64,000 nt of DNA from UBA969 sp041694635 (GCA_041694635.1 JBDNHI010000012.1:46902-110901), one strand, 5' to 3'. Counted from the first letter of the stretch, positions 9,001-17,494 are shown. Program-made: numbers and translations. Notes: a model not told the origin generated them from the sequence alone.

Positions 9001-9571
9001 CAAAGCCGTTGAACTGAAAATCTTTGCTCACCATACTTGCCTTAACAATCGTTTCAGCTTGATCTGAAATTATGCCCTCTTGATTAATTTTACATCGAGT
9101 TATAGAAGAGTTGTTTCCAAGGTAAATATGATTCTGATGAAGGATGAAAGCCGATGGTGCATTCAGTTTTAATGCAGTTGTAGGGTTTTCCAGTAGATTG
9201 GTTGAAGTATTAAAGGAAAAAGATTTAATAAGGTCGATTTGAATCTTAGTTGAAGGTTTGTTTTCTAAGTTATTAGGGTGTATAACATTGCCCGAAAAAT
9301 CTGGGGTGCGTTCAAGGACAAGGGCTTTAACATCGCTTGAAAAAGAAATTGCAACTGGGTTAACGACGGTTGGGTTTTGAGCCACAATCTCAACTTTAAA
9401 ACCCTCAAGAACCATTAGACCTTTAAGGCTAGGGTTGTGAATGCCTTGGTCGACTAAGTTTACCTTAATTTTTTTGCTAGTTTCTGCACATGCAATTGAG
9501 TCGAAATAGGAACCAAAGAGCCAAAGAAATAAAAATGCCATAAAGCAAACAGCAGAAAAATTGGTTTTCAT
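6029..9571 (-). CDS. Secreted propeller/HEAT-repeat/haem-binding dehydrogenase-like protein
   Basis: This 1180-residue exported protein has a signal peptide of about 29 residues ending near SIACA. The first 400 residues form a sorbosone/glucose dehydrogenase-like beta-propeller (GFKVEIVAQNP, FAPDGWLYFHF, QGPDGALYVVDKG). About 450-860 is a long helical region with HEAT-like repeats (ALLKLLADEDKD, SPMIREAVAIAMGKI). A c-type haem site CLKCH at 919-923 follows, with IGPDL downstream as in the planctomycete putative haem-binding domain (TIGR02603 type). About 150 extra residues after the cytochrome domain look beta-rich and may bind ligand. It probably oxidises a sugar or sugar-derived compound in the periplasm; substrate unknown. 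It lies 20 bases downstream of the tandem protease genes. Confidence 0.88.
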   Translation of the reverse strand: MKTNFSAVCFMAFLFLWLFGSYFDSIACAETSKKIKVNLVDQGIHNPSLKGLMVLEGFKVEIVAQNPTVVNPVAISFSSDVKALVLERTPDFSGNVIHPNNLENKPSTKIQIDLIKSFSFNTSTNLLENPTTALKLNAPSAFILHQNHIYLGNNSSITRCKINQEGIISDQAETIVKASMVSKDFQFNGFAFAPDGWLYFHFPPDFTVLQGTDGSKIYTSGSGGIARCKSDGTFLQLFCRGLRQTQGTLTFDHLGNLFFVDQMISNGNNSAGARLLHLTEGYDFGWKVHRNNQFNSPDLFRIINEGDDAPSSVINFPKTLAISSHAYSDIKLPDKYKNLLLIVDETSQEILGVTPAVDKSSFHSSEYYSFLSSQNLGFFPSQITQGPDGALYVVDKGCSYGSSGTGTGGRILRLTWQGTKDLPPSTLREFNASKAFEAKKVPDLISLLESSDSFIKARARDTLVLKGKESSPALLKLLADEDKDASSKLYAMQVLAHQWNNEIQTAFEIILDSGEPELQILSAQYLGRFASLGSESASNALLKQLGTESPMIREAVAIAMGKINAPGAAESLIISILFYEGTDFRLLHSFASGLEFSGNIATERILAVGDTGVKKDIRKVLETQNLMHTESSLAALIVWLENPNIGTTDIVDLLHGLKNYQHLNQLEFLKLCNFLSKDIETDAQVNIAALEALSGFPDLAFGNLESWIAKCLSHSDMKIKIAAINLIKAAKITTFSKKLTDSLASQSISDDEKVALCEALADLKQETTVPLIQSILTGVRSSKESTRVKLAALQFLFKVQNKLRYEIALNLLGSVLTPDELKKKTLQLLLNDPKGSKSIFHYYNSSQVEPSELPLISESLKKYGAKLDEGGNFNSLLLKKELLSNDNSKKIQLFENHIKANGSAERGKDIFLGSKSATCLKCHSLGGTGFPIGPDLGKLNLVETSKLTRSILDPSHEIKTGYHSFELKTILGKTLTVLKILGKDNQPLFVDIDGEILKIKQDEILSLNPLKISLMPDSFSTSLSYNDLADLIAFLKSPDNEKQLQGVGVTGVLTFKDSDIIQAKLQTCSTNGFFNISIGNQILKEDFTFDFYLFSRKRAKTTVSITTQDKFDLQFGSDFMSIKSIKVSDYALDYELDLQEGPNQIRLNFPKESKPLGFFLRFSGDEIRCFINAYNPSLKK

Positions 9572-9592
9572 AAGAAAAAATCTTTATTAAAT

Positions 9593-10393
9593 TTAAATGC
9601 CAGTGCTTGGGATTAGTGAAATATTCATTTTTTTCTGATCACGAAGAATGGTAAGTTTAGAAGATTTTTGGGGAGTAGCTTTGCTTGCAGCAAAGAAAAG
9701 GTCTTCAAGGCTATCAGTCCAGAAGCCATCAAGTGAAAGGATGCGGTCATTTTTTTTTAGCCCCGCTTTGGCAGCTGGGCTATTTTCATTTACCAAAGAA
9801 ACAGTGATACCATCAGAAGTATCTAAGCTTGATTTTTCAGCTTGAAAGCCCCATATCCCCTTAGGAAAAAGAAAACTTTGTGACTTTTCACTTCCAGTCA
9901 TTCGAGTCATCATCGCCTTGATAATGTCTGGCGGAATAAATCCGGTTGGGCTGAAAGTAATGGAAGAAGCTTTGTAATCGAGGATAAATTTGTATCGTGA
10001 ATAAGTTGTAAAACCAATGATTCCCTCGATGGGTCCAAAGAATTTGGACATAACTTTTAAGGTTGGATGATCCATAACAACAACGGAATTATTCGGGGTT
10101 TTTAAATTCCCCAACTCGAAAGATTTTACATTAGCCTGCCCCCCAGCGCCAAAAAGTGTTAAACTTAAGCTCGGTTTAACCACTTCAGCTTCGGTTGCAA
10201 CCTTACTGCTGATAATAGTAGTAGGAGCCCCAGTGTCGAAAATTAAGCGGTAAGGTCCTTTATCGTTTACTTTTACCGAAATAACAATATGCCCAGTTTT
10301 TAAGATCTCCATAGGGACTGTAATCGACTGAGCTAAACCACAAGTTGTATTTATAAAAAAGATGAAAATAACGGTTGATAGTTTTACAGGCAT
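9593..10393 (-). CDS. Secreted retropepsin-like aspartic protease with PDZ domain (copy 1)
   Basis: This 266-residue exported protein has a signal peptide of about 21 residues and a single aspartic protease motif DTGAP with D53, so it would need to dimerise to form an active site, as retropepsins do. A second conserved loop is GPIEGIIGF. The C-terminal third is a PDZ domain (SLVNENSPAAKAGLKKND). The ATG at 10393 is preferred over an upstream in-frame TTG at 10411 because AAAGGG lies 7 bases before it and the stop of the preceding gene is one base away. It is a diverged paralogue of the gene immediately upstream, suggesting tandem duplication. Confidence 0.82.
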   Translation of the reverse strand: MPVKLSTVIFIFFINTTCGLAQSITVPMEILKTGHIVISVKVNDKGPYRLIFDTGAPTTIISSKVATEAEVVKPSLSLTLFGAGGQANVKSFELGNLKTPNNSVVVMDHPTLKVMSKFFGPIEGIIGFTTYSRYKFILDYKASSITFSPTGFIPPDIIKAMMTRMTGSEKSQSFLFPKGIWGFQAEKSSLDTSDGITVSLVNENSPAAKAGLKKNDRILSLDGFWTDSLEDLFFAASKATPQKSSKLTILRDQKKMNISLIPSTGI

Positions 10394-10394
10394 A

Positions 10395-11237
10395 TTACAA
10401 CCCTTTTTCAAAATTTAGTTCTATGTGAATTGGTTTATTCTTTCGTAACAAGTGAAGTTGAATCGGTTTGTTTATAGGTGCTGATTCATAAAGTTTTAGC
10501 AGTTGTGCCATTGAATTAACATCGGTGCCATTAAATTTGATGATAACATCGCCCGTAAGAATGCCACTTTTGGAAGCTGGGCTTTCTGAAATTAATTGAG
10601 TGATGGCTAAAGGGTTGGTTTGAGGGTCAATAATAATCCCAAGGTTTCCCCGAAGTTGAGGTGAAGAGTCTTGTTTTTTACCACTGATAGTGCCAATAGT
10701 TTTCATAATTGAACCAAGGGCATCGAGTCCGCCCGCAGAGTTCTTTCCAGAAACTCCAAGAGGTAATTTTGGTTTAAAATCAAGAGATGTCCAAGTCATA
10801 GATTCCTTAGAGACATCGATTTCAATTTTATATTGTGCGATTAAATCGTAGCCTATCAACCCGTGCAATTCTACTCCCCCCAAGGCCATACCATTCATGC
10901 CAACAAGTTGGAAAGGAGTTTCGAGTTTAATTTTATAATTTTGGACAGATAAACCTCCTTCAATAAGGAAGGAGTCGAGGTTGCACCAATTTTTGTCATC
11001 GGAATTAAGGCCGATCTTTTTTCCTGATTCTTCAGAAAAAAAACTGACCGGTGCGCCCGTATCGACGACAAAATAGTAAGGCCCTTTGTTGTTGATTTTT
11101 GCCCTTACAACAAGGTGGCTAGATTTTGTAATACGAAAAGGAATAGTAAATGATTCCGAAGGTGCTGCTGCTTCAACTGCAATTAAAGGCATTAATATAA
11201 TAAAAGAAGCAGCCCAAATCGTGCGTATGATAAGCAT
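10395..11237 (-). CDS. Secreted retropepsin-like aspartic protease with PDZ domain (copy 2)
   Basis: This 280-residue protein has a signal peptide ending near VEAAA (about residue 24) and the aspartic protease motif VVDTGAP with D59. GLIGYDLIAQYKIEID matches the second half of a retropepsin fold. The C terminus is a PDZ domain (SESPASKSGILTGDVIIKF). It shares layout and several phrases (KGPY followed by DTGAP) with the next gene downstream, from which it is separated by one base. Substrates are unknown; the PDZ domain may select C-terminal tails of periplasmic proteins. Confidence in protease activity is moderate because only one DTG motif is present per chain. Confidence 0.82.
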   Translation of the reverse strand: MLIIRTIWAASFIILMPLIAVEAAAPSESFTIPFRITKSSHLVVRAKINNKGPYYFVVDTGAPVSFFSEESGKKIGLNSDDKNWCNLDSFLIEGGLSVQNYKIKLETPFQLVGMNGMALGGVELHGLIGYDLIAQYKIEIDVSKESMTWTSLDFKPKLPLGVSGKNSAGGLDALGSIMKTIGTISGKKQDSSPQLRGNLGIIIDPQTNPLAITQLISESPASKSGILTGDVIIKFNGTDVNSMAQLLKLYESAPINKPIQLHLLRKNKPIHIELNFEKGL

Positions 11238-11257
11238 ACTAGCTATCCAATCAGCTT

Positions 11258-11722
11258 TTATTTAATGGGGGAATAATCGGTTGGGTTTAAATAAACAGAT
11301 TCAACCTTAGCGACAATCTTACCATTTTTTTCTGATGCATCGCGTGCTGCCAACCAAGTAGGATCTTCGCGGAATGCTTTCCACGATTTATCCGCTGCTT
11401 CCTTGCTAGGGTAGGCAAGAATGTAAACCATCATATCTTCCGCTTTTACCTTATCGGTAGGTTTCCAAAAACCAATAATGGTAATACCGTGTTTTTCAAA
11501 TAGTTTGCAAGTGTGATCTCGGAACCGACTATGGAGGGCATCCATTTTGCCTGGCATAGCATAATAAGTTCTCATTTCGAAAATGCGTTCATTTTTGTTA
11601 GTCACAGTTTTTGCCTCTTGTGTCCAAGCGAAAGAAATAGATAGGGATGAAACTCCTAAAAAACCAACCAAGGTTAAAGCAAGGAGTAAGCTTACTTTTT
11701 GTTTTTTTGAAATTGAAATCAT
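11258..11722 (-). CDS. NIPSNAP-family protein, exported
   Basis: This 154-residue protein begins with a signal peptide (hydrophobic stretch about 10-32, ending SFAWT). The mature part is one NIPSNAP domain, a ferredoxin-like alpha/beta barrel fold, recognised from RIFEMRTYYAMPGKMDALH, the following R/H-rich helix, and GFWKPTD near the middle. NIPSNAP proteins have no agreed enzymatic role; secreted versions are common in planctomycetes. It sits between the PQQ-type propeller gene (33 bases upstream) and the proteases on the same strand and is likely in one transcription unit with them. Confidence 0.85.
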   Translation of the reverse strand: MISISKKQKVSLLLALTLVGFLGVSSLSISFAWTQEAKTVTNKNERIFEMRTYYAMPGKMDALHSRFRDHTCKLFEKHGITIIGFWKPTDKVKAEDMMVYILAYPSKEAADKSWKAFREDPTWLAARDASEKNGKIVAKVESVYLNPTDYSPIK

Positions 11723-11755
11723 TACTTGATCCTTAAAAAAAGAGAACTGAAAAAG

Positions 11756-13003
11756 TTACTTAGGCAACTTACCAATACAGAAAAGATGATTCTTCCCTCG
11801 TATATAAAGTTTATCGTTTGCAACAGCAGGGGAAGCGAAAACAGGTTCCGCCATGGAATTTTTTGCAACCATTTTAAAACTTCCTTCAGCTTGAAAGATG
11901 TAAACATCGCCGTTATCGCCAATAGCAAAAATATTGTTGTCAATAAGTAAGGGAGATGCTGTAACTGGACTATCAAGCCTTTCGTTCCAAAGTTCTTTGC
12001 CAGTTGATGCAAGGTTGCACATTGCTATGCCTTTATCATTAACACTAAAAACATATTCCTGCTTGGCAATCATAGAAGGAACATAGGGGAAAACTTTGCG
12101 ATTTTCCCAAGCAAGGTTTGCAGGTGTAACATCTCCCTTGCCTCCAAGTTTTACTGCAATAAGGTGTCTGTCGCCTGCCCCATCACCACTACAAGCAATG
12201 ATAACTCCTGAAGTAGCAACGGAAGATGCAACGGTTCGAAGTGGCATTTTCGAGAATGTCCAATTGTAGTTCCAGTTTTCAGTTCCTAGATCAGGGTCGT
12301 AACTAGTGATACCAGCAGAAGTGGTAACAAGAAGCTCGAGTTTGCCATTTTCTAAGGTATGAAGAAAGGGTGTGGAATAACAGGCCCGGAAAGCTTTCCT
12401 AGGAATGTCCCAAAGAACTTTACCCGTTTTAGAATCAAAAGCGAGTAGTTGAGCAGACCCATCTTGGTCATTATTAAAGATGACCTTATTGTTGTGAACA
12501 ATTAAACTGTGACCGGGTCCGTGCTGGCTATTGAAAAGGCCTAGTTCTTTTTTCCAGATTTGAACGCCCTCGAAATTATGAGCATAGATAGAGATATCCT
12601 TCCCGTCCCAGATAATGTTGTAAACTCGTTCACCATCGGTGGTGGGTGTGCAGGAAGCAAGGGAGTTTTTGATATGGGTTTTAGCAACCGCGGCATTAAA
12701 GGATTTCTGCCAAATTAACTTTCCCGAGTTTGAATCAATGCAGGAAAGAAAGCGTTTTGCCCCATCATTGGTAGAAGAATGAAGGAAGAGTTTATCTTTC
12801 CAAATAATGGGAGCAGAATTGCCCGTTTCTTTTAAAGAAATTTTCCAAAGAACATTTTCAGTATTAGAGAATTGGAGTGGAATATTCTTAGAGTTGGAGA
12901 CCCCCGTGCCATTTGGTCCACGAAATCGCGCCCAAGTGGTTTCATCGGCAATGCAAATTGCAGGAAAGCTTAAAACTAGAATGGAAAGAGTTAAAAAACG
13001 CAT
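11756..13003 (-). CDS. Secreted PQQ-type beta-propeller protein
   Basis: This 415-residue exported protein starts with a signal peptide (MRFLTLSILVLSFPAICIA) and then TTWARFRGPNGTGVS, the usual opening of planctomycete PQQ-like propeller proteins. Repeats of the form GKLIWQ, GKVLWD and GKELWN (about eight blades) are visible, as in BamB and quinoprotein dehydrogenases. No haem motif or clear PQQ/metal-binding residues stand out, so a structural or binding role is as likely as catalysis. I chose the ATG at 13003 because AGGGAG lies 9 bases upstream; an in-frame GTG at 13012 has no such site. Confidence 0.85.
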   Translation of the reverse strand: MRFLTLSILVLSFPAICIADETTWARFRGPNGTGVSNSKNIPLQFSNTENVLWKISLKETGNSAPIIWKDKLFLHSSTNDGAKRFLSCIDSNSGKLIWQKSFNAAVAKTHIKNSLASCTPTTDGERVYNIIWDGKDISIYAHNFEGVQIWKKELGLFNSQHGPGHSLIVHNNKVIFNNDQDGSAQLLAFDSKTGKVLWDIPRKAFRACYSTPFLHTLENGKLELLVTTSAGITSYDPDLGTENWNYNWTFSKMPLRTVASSVATSGVIIACSGDGAGDRHLIAVKLGGKGDVTPANLAWENRKVFPYVPSMIAKQEYVFSVNDKGIAMCNLASTGKELWNERLDSPVTASPLLIDNNIFAIGDNGDVYIFQAEGSFKMVAKNSMAEPVFASPAVANDKLYIRGKNHLFCIGKLPK

Positions 13004-13083
13004 AAAAATCACTCCCTATAGAGTCGCCATAAAACAATCTTGAAGCTTAAGTATAACATTGCAAAATTGAAACTACAAAGAAA

Positions 13084-13503
13084 TCAGCGTATTTTAGAGG
13101 AAGGATCAGCGTTTTTTTTTCTTAACTTTGGTGGCCAAATTAGAAAGGTTAATAATACTAGTGCGCCAAACCCTATATGCATTCGTTCGAAGTAAATATG
13201 TGGCACCCCTGGATAGAAAAGAATTTGATTTGCAAGCCGTGGAATAAACGGAGCATCAGAAATTTCCTGCCCCGCTTCCAACCTTAGATTTCTTTCCCAA
13301 ACGGTAAGTGGGCACTCAATATCAAGCAAGCCTTCGGTTGCGACAACTCCGATGCAACCAAGGTGTATGATTCTAAAAATAAAGGCGCGAGCCCACGGTT
13401 TCTTTAGAATGACTCCAATTAAAATTGCGATCTGTCCAAGAACGACGAATGCGACAAACGCCAAGTGAATCAGCACCAGAAAATCAGCAAGAAGTAACAA
13501 CAT
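13084..13503 (-). CDS. DUF2784 family membrane protein
   Basis: This 139-residue protein has hydrophobic segments near residues 3-33, 40-62 and 108-126, so it is an integral inner-membrane protein. The phrase LADFLVLIHLAFVAFVVLGQ at the start and the CPLTVWERNLR motif in the loop match what I know of DUF2784 proteins, whose function is undescribed. It follows the DinB-like gene by only 3 bases and is presumably co-translated with it. Confidence 0.82.
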   Translation of the reverse strand: MLLLLADFLVLIHLAFVAFVVLGQIAILIGVILKKPWARAFIFRIIHLGCIGVVATEGLLDIECPLTVWERNLRLEAGQEISDAPFIPRLANQILFYPGVPHIYFERMHIGFGALVLLTFLIWPPKLRKKNADPSSKIR

Positions 13504-13506
13504 AGC

Positions 13507-14001
13507 TTAGAATAAAACCGGTTTACTAAGTTTTCTGCGAATTACACTAAATTGCCCCATATGCATAAGCGTGTGGTTAGAGCAAAGCAGCAAAAGTTTT
13601 CCTAAGGTAGGAGCCTTGGCAGCTAATCTACCTGTGGTAGCTTTATCTAGGTCAGCATCAGTTAGCTGGCGTATAGCGGTAAGTGTAATTGCTCGAGTTT
13701 TAGCCATCAAATCTAAATATTCTGCTTTGCTGAGAAACCCATTGCCTTGCTGTTTTTGGGTAGAATCTCTGCTGTGATTGGTTTCGAAATCAGCACCAAG
13801 CGTAGGGTAGGAAGCCCCCGGTAGATTACCGTTCATCATAAATACTTCCGTTGAAATAAGATGGCCAACTTGCCAAGCGATGTGGTTAGCTCCATCCACT
13901 GGGCAAACCAGCAAATCGGCATCTGATAAATCAGAAAGGAACATACCCAACATTTGCCCAGTAGATTCTAACGCAGAAGAAGCAGTTTCAATACCGTTCA
14001 T
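13507..14001 (-). CDS. DinB-like (DUF664/YfiT-type) four-helix protein
   Basis: This 164-residue protein has the helical-bundle pattern of the DinB/YfiT superfamily, which are metal-dependent thiol S-transferases or proteins of unknown activity. Histidines suited to a metal site are seen in HIAWQVGHLISTE and in the C-terminal CSNHTLMHMGQFSVIRR. A strong ribosome-binding site (GGAGGG) lies 6 bases before the ATG. Its neighbours do not reveal a substrate. Confidence 0.82.
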   Translation of the reverse strand: MNGIETASSALESTGQMLGMFLSDLSDADLLVCPVDGANHIAWQVGHLISTEVFMMNGNLPGASYPTLGADFETNHSRDSTQKQQGNGFLSKAEYLDLMAKTRAITLTAIRQLTDADLDKATTGRLAAKAPTLGKLLLLCSNHTLMHMGQFSVIRRKLSKPVLF

Positions 14002-14055
14002 AATTCCCTCCGTAAAAAAAACATAATGAAGTACCGTACCATTAATTTAACAAAG

Positions 14056-14823
14056 TTAAAGGGTCCAATTCCAAGAAGTCATTTCAGCAAGCCGAAGATG
14101 TTCGGTGAGATTATACTGCAAGGGGGTCACAGTGATGTAACGATCCTTAAGAGAAGCGGTATCAGTTCCAGGGTGAGGATCGGGGCAAGAGAAATCAGCA
14201 CCAATCCAGAAATAGGTTCTGCCCCGTGGATCAACCCGTTTATCGAATCGTTCTTCATAAGTAGAAATATTTTGCGGTGCAACTCGGATACCTTTGACGG
14301 GGCCGAGTTCAAGGCTAGGAATATTTACATTAAATAAAGCGCCTGAAGAGGGGTTTTTTTCTAGGATCTGTTCGATGACCATTCTGCATAAGTTAGCGCC
14401 TTGGGCAAAATTTAAGGGGCAAGCTTTGGTGAATTCTAGAGAACAAGCAATGCTGGTAATCCCAAAAAAAGCCCCCTCAATCGCAGCGGCAACCGTCCCC
14501 GAATATAGTACATTAATTCCCGCATTTGAACCCGCATTCATACCACTAACGATAAGGTCTGGTTGGTAGCCCAGTAACTCGCGAAGCGCAAGTTTTACGC
14601 AATCAGCGGGCCTTCCCTCTACCGCCCAACCAATTTTTTGCTGCTGGTCGTCATTGATTTCTTGTACCACGATAGGGCTATGCAAAGTTACTGAATGACC
14701 CGTAGCACTTTGCTCGGTAGCTGGTGCGACCATTTCAACTTGGCCAAGTTTTTGAAGTTCTTTTCTAAGTGCTCTAATTCCAGGGGCGTAAATCCCATCG
14801 TCATTCGTCAGAAGGATTCGCAT
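14056..14823 (-). CDS. surE: 5'/3'-nucleotidase SurE
   Basis: SurE is a metal-dependent nucleotidase that removes phosphate from 5'- and 3'-nucleoside monophosphates and short polyphosphates. The 255-residue protein opens with MRILLTNDDGIYAPGI, whose N7-D8-D9 form the metal site. VVAPATEQSATGHSVT-like sequence (here MVAPATEQSATGHSVT) and VSGMNAGSNAGINVLYSGTVAAA are diagnostic. Its first 23 bases overlap the end of the uvrC-like gene, so translation is likely coupled. Confidence 0.95.
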   Translation of the reverse strand: MRILLTNDDGIYAPGIRALRKELQKLGQVEMVAPATEQSATGHSVTLHSPIVVQEINDDQQQKIGWAVEGRPADCVKLALRELLGYQPDLIVSGMNAGSNAGINVLYSGTVAAAIEGAFFGITSIACSLEFTKACPLNFAQGANLCRMVIEQILEKNPSSGALFNVNIPSLELGPVKGIRVAPQNISTYEERFDKRVDPRGRTYFWIGADFSCPDPHPGTDTASLKDRYITVTPLQYNLTEHLRLAEMTSWNWTL

Positions 14824-16171
14824 TATCTTTAGGCTCCATTTCTAAATCAAAAGCATTATCCATTTCATATTCCAGTTTTTTATGCCGTAGTAAATGATGG
14901 TAATGTTGTGCAAATCGATGAGCTTCATCGCGCACATATTGTAACAGTTTTAAAGCGGAAGAATGTCTACCAAGTCGAATAGGCTCAGATTCGCCCGGCC
15001 TGTAGATTTCCTCTTCCTTCTTAGCTAAAGATATCAAGCAAGGGGGTTCAATGCCTAGTAATTTAAAAGCATCTAGCGCAGCGTTCAGTTGCCCTTTGCC
15101 TCCATCAATAAGAATAACATCGGGAAATATTTCTTCCGAATCACGCTGTTTTCTAAAACGCCTAAACACAATCTCTCTGATCGATGCAAAATCATCAATA
15201 CCTTTGACAGACTTGATTTTAAATTTTCTGTATCCTGGTTTGAAGGGCAACCCATCTAAAAAGCGAACAAGAGAAGCCACCGTTTCCGAACCGCCTAGAT
15301 GAGCGATATCAATTCCTTCAACGGTCCTTGGGATGGTAGCAAGACCGAGGATTTTTTTGAGACCTTTCAACCCCTTTTTTGGATCGATATGAAATACCTC
15401 GGGCTGAATATCAGTTTTATTGTTTCCTCGATCTTCGAGTTTTTCCAGAGCTAAAATCTCATCACGAATCCGCGCTGCCTTTTCATAGAGCAATTCTTTG
15501 CTTGCCTGTTCCATTTCCTTGCGCATTCTGGCTAAAAGCTTTTTCTTCTTACCTTCTAAAACTAAAATAAGAGATTTGATCTGGGCCCGATATTCTTCCT
15601 TGGTAACGCGTAAATTGCAAGGCGCAGTGCATTGCCTGATACTATGTAGCAAACAAGGGCGAAACCAGCGCCAGCGATTCTCATCCGAACGAATATCTAG
15701 CTTGCAAGTGCGAAACTTGAAAACCCTTTGTAATACTATTAACGCCAGCTTTAAGGCTTTTGAATTGGTGAATGGCCCATATAAACGAACACCTTTCCTT
15801 CTGGGTGACCGTGTAAACTCAACGCGTGGGAATTCTTCTCGAACCCTGATCTGCAAATAGGGAAAGGTTTTCCCATCCTTAAGATCTGCATTGAATCGAG
15901 GTTGAATATCTTTGATTAATCTTGCTTCCAGTAAAAGTGCATCCACTTCGGTCTGAGCATTTAGAAATTCAATGTTTTTAATTAAAGGAACTAAATTAAT
16001 GGTGCGAGGATCTTCAGAAGCAGCTTTGGTGAAATAATGAGAAGCTCTACTGCGGAGATTTTTTGCCTTGCCTATGTACAGCACGATCCCTGCTACATCT
16101 TTCATAATGTAAACCCCAGGGGTCGTGGGAAATGTTTTTACTTTTTCAGAGGGAGGTAGACTATTTTCCAT
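14801..16171 (-). CDS. uvrC: Compact UvrC-type excinuclease subunit
   Basis: This 456-residue protein carries the GIY-YIG nuclease domain (TPGVYIMKDVAGIVLYIGKA near residue 18), the four-cysteine region expected for the UvrC Fe-S cluster (C in FRTCKLD, then CLLHSIRQCTAPC), a UVR motif (YEKAARIRDEILALEKLE) and the RNase H-like nuclease core with candidate acidic residues in VEGIDIAHLGG and DVILIDGGKGQL and a His in DEAHRFAQ. It is well short of the usual 560-620 residues: the segment between the UVR motif and the RNase H-like core is very short, and the tandem helix-hairpin-helix domain after DEAHRF is absent. In nucleotide excision repair UvrC makes the 3' and 5' incisions. The ATG at 16171 is chosen over a GTG at 16174. 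Confidence 0.88.
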   Translation of the reverse strand: MENSLPPSEKVKTFPTTPGVYIMKDVAGIVLYIGKAKNLRSRASHYFTKAASEDPRTINLVPLIKNIEFLNAQTEVDALLLEARLIKDIQPRFNADLKDGKTFPYLQIRVREEFPRVEFTRSPRRKGVRLYGPFTNSKALKLALIVLQRVFKFRTCKLDIRSDENRWRWFRPCLLHSIRQCTAPCNLRVTKEEYRAQIKSLILVLEGKKKKLLARMRKEMEQASKELLYEKAARIRDEILALEKLEDRGNNKTDIQPEVFHIDPKKGLKGLKKILGLATIPRTVEGIDIAHLGGSETVASLVRFLDGLPFKPGYRKFKIKSVKGIDDFASIREIVFRRFRKQRDSEEIFPDVILIDGGKGQLNAALDAFKLLGIEPPCLISLAKKEEEIYRPGESEPIRLGRHSSALKLLQYVRDEAHRFAQHYHHLLRHKKLEYEMDNAFDLEMEPKDNANPSDE

Positions 16172-16198
16172 CACTTCCCTGCATCGATGAAATGTTTA

Positions 16199-17494
16199 TT
16201 AGGATGTCCGGGGAACAATCCGGTCTTTCCCTATCATAGGCCTAAGAACATCGGGAATTATAACAGATCCATCGGCTTGTTGATAATTTTCAAGAATTGC
16301 AACAATGGCCCGGGTGACAGCCACCGCAGTTCCATTAAGAGTGTAGGCGAAACGAGTTCCTTTTTGTCCGGGAGATTTAGTGCGGATATTTAACCTGCGA
16401 GATTGATAATCGGTGCAGTTGGAAGTGCTAGTGACCTCGCCAAATTCACCGTCTTTGCCCCTACCAGGCATCCAAGCTTCGAGGTCGTATTTTCTAAAGG
16501 CAGGCCCCCCAAGGTCGCCTGTGCAAGTGTCAATCACCCTATAGCAAAGGCCAAGGCCTTGGAAAATTTTTTCTTCGATGCGAAGAATGTCGAGGTGAAT
16601 ATTTTCTGCCTGTTCGGGGGTGCAGAATGCAAACATTTCGACTTTGGTAAACTGATGTACGCGGTATAACCCTCGAGTATCTTTGCCAGGTGCACCCGCT
16701 TCAGTACGAAAACAATGGGAAAGCCCCGCGTATCGTTTGGGAAGGTGAGATTCATCCAGAATTTGATCGCGATGCATACCCCCTAGGGTTATTTCTGCAG
16801 TTGCAACTAAGCAAAGGTCGGTGCCCTCAATGGTATACACTTGGCGTTTTTCTGGGTCGGGGTCTCGAGGTATAAACCCAATCCCTTCGAGAACTTCAAC
16901 GCGTGCGAGGTCTGGGGTGATAACTGGGGTGAAACCTTCTTGAACGAGAGTATTCATTGCATATTGAACTAAGGCTAGTTCGAGCAAAGCGCCTTCGTTT
17001 TTTAAATAATAAAACTTCTGGCCCGTAACGGAAGCCCCTGCTTCAAAGTCTGCAAGTTGTAGAGAATCGCAAAGTGCAACATGGTCTTTTGGAGTAAAGT
17101 CAAACTTTCTCGGGGTGCCCCAAAGCTTAATTTCCTTGTTGTCATCAGCAAGTAAACCAACGGGTGCATCGGGGTGGGTCATATTGGGAATGACATTAAG
17201 AACCGCACGCAAAGCAAGGTCGACTTCCTTGGCTTGAATTTCCATAGAAGCCACCTGCTCGCGGAGTGATTTGCCTTCGCTTGCAAGTTCTTGTTTTTTG
17301 ACAGGATCTTTTTCTTTAGGAATGATCTTAGAGAGTTCGTTTTGTTTTTGTTGAAGGATTTGAATACTGGTAAGGATTTTTTTGCGTTCATCGTCAATGG
17401 AAATAACTTTATCGACCTCAGCAACAAGGTTGCGATTAAAACAATTAGACTTAACAGCCTCAAGGTTGGCCCGAATAAAAGCAGCGTCTAACAT
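16199..17494 (-). CDS. serS: Seryl-tRNA synthetase
   Basis: This class II aminoacyl-tRNA synthetase charges tRNA-Ser. The 431-residue length is typical. The N-terminal coiled-coil arm that grips the long variable arm of tRNA-Ser spans about residues 25-100 (rich in K, E, Q). The catalytic domain shows motif 2 in CFRTEAGAPGKDTRGLYRVH and motif 3-like NGTAVAVTRAIVAILEN near the end. I start at the ATG at 17494 (MLDAAFIRANLE, the usual SerRS opening), which has GGAGG 11 bases upstream, rather than at the in-frame TTG at 17512. Confidence 0.95.
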   Translation of the reverse strand: MLDAAFIRANLEAVKSNCFNRNLVAEVDKVISIDDERKKILTSIQILQQKQNELSKIIPKEKDPVKKQELASEGKSLREQVASMEIQAKEVDLALRAVLNVIPNMTHPDAPVGLLADDNKEIKLWGTPRKFDFTPKDHVALCDSLQLADFEAGASVTGQKFYYLKNEGALLELALVQYAMNTLVQEGFTPVITPDLARVEVLEGIGFIPRDPDPEKRQVYTIEGTDLCLVATAEITLGGMHRDQILDESHLPKRYAGLSHCFRTEAGAPGKDTRGLYRVHQFTKVEMFAFCTPEQAENIHLDILRIEEKIFQGLGLCYRVIDTCTGDLGGPAFRKYDLEAWMPGRGKDGEFGEVTSTSNCTDYQSRRLNIRTKSPGQKGTRFAYTLNGTAVAVTRAIVAILENYQQADGSVIIPDVLRPMIGKDRIVPRTS

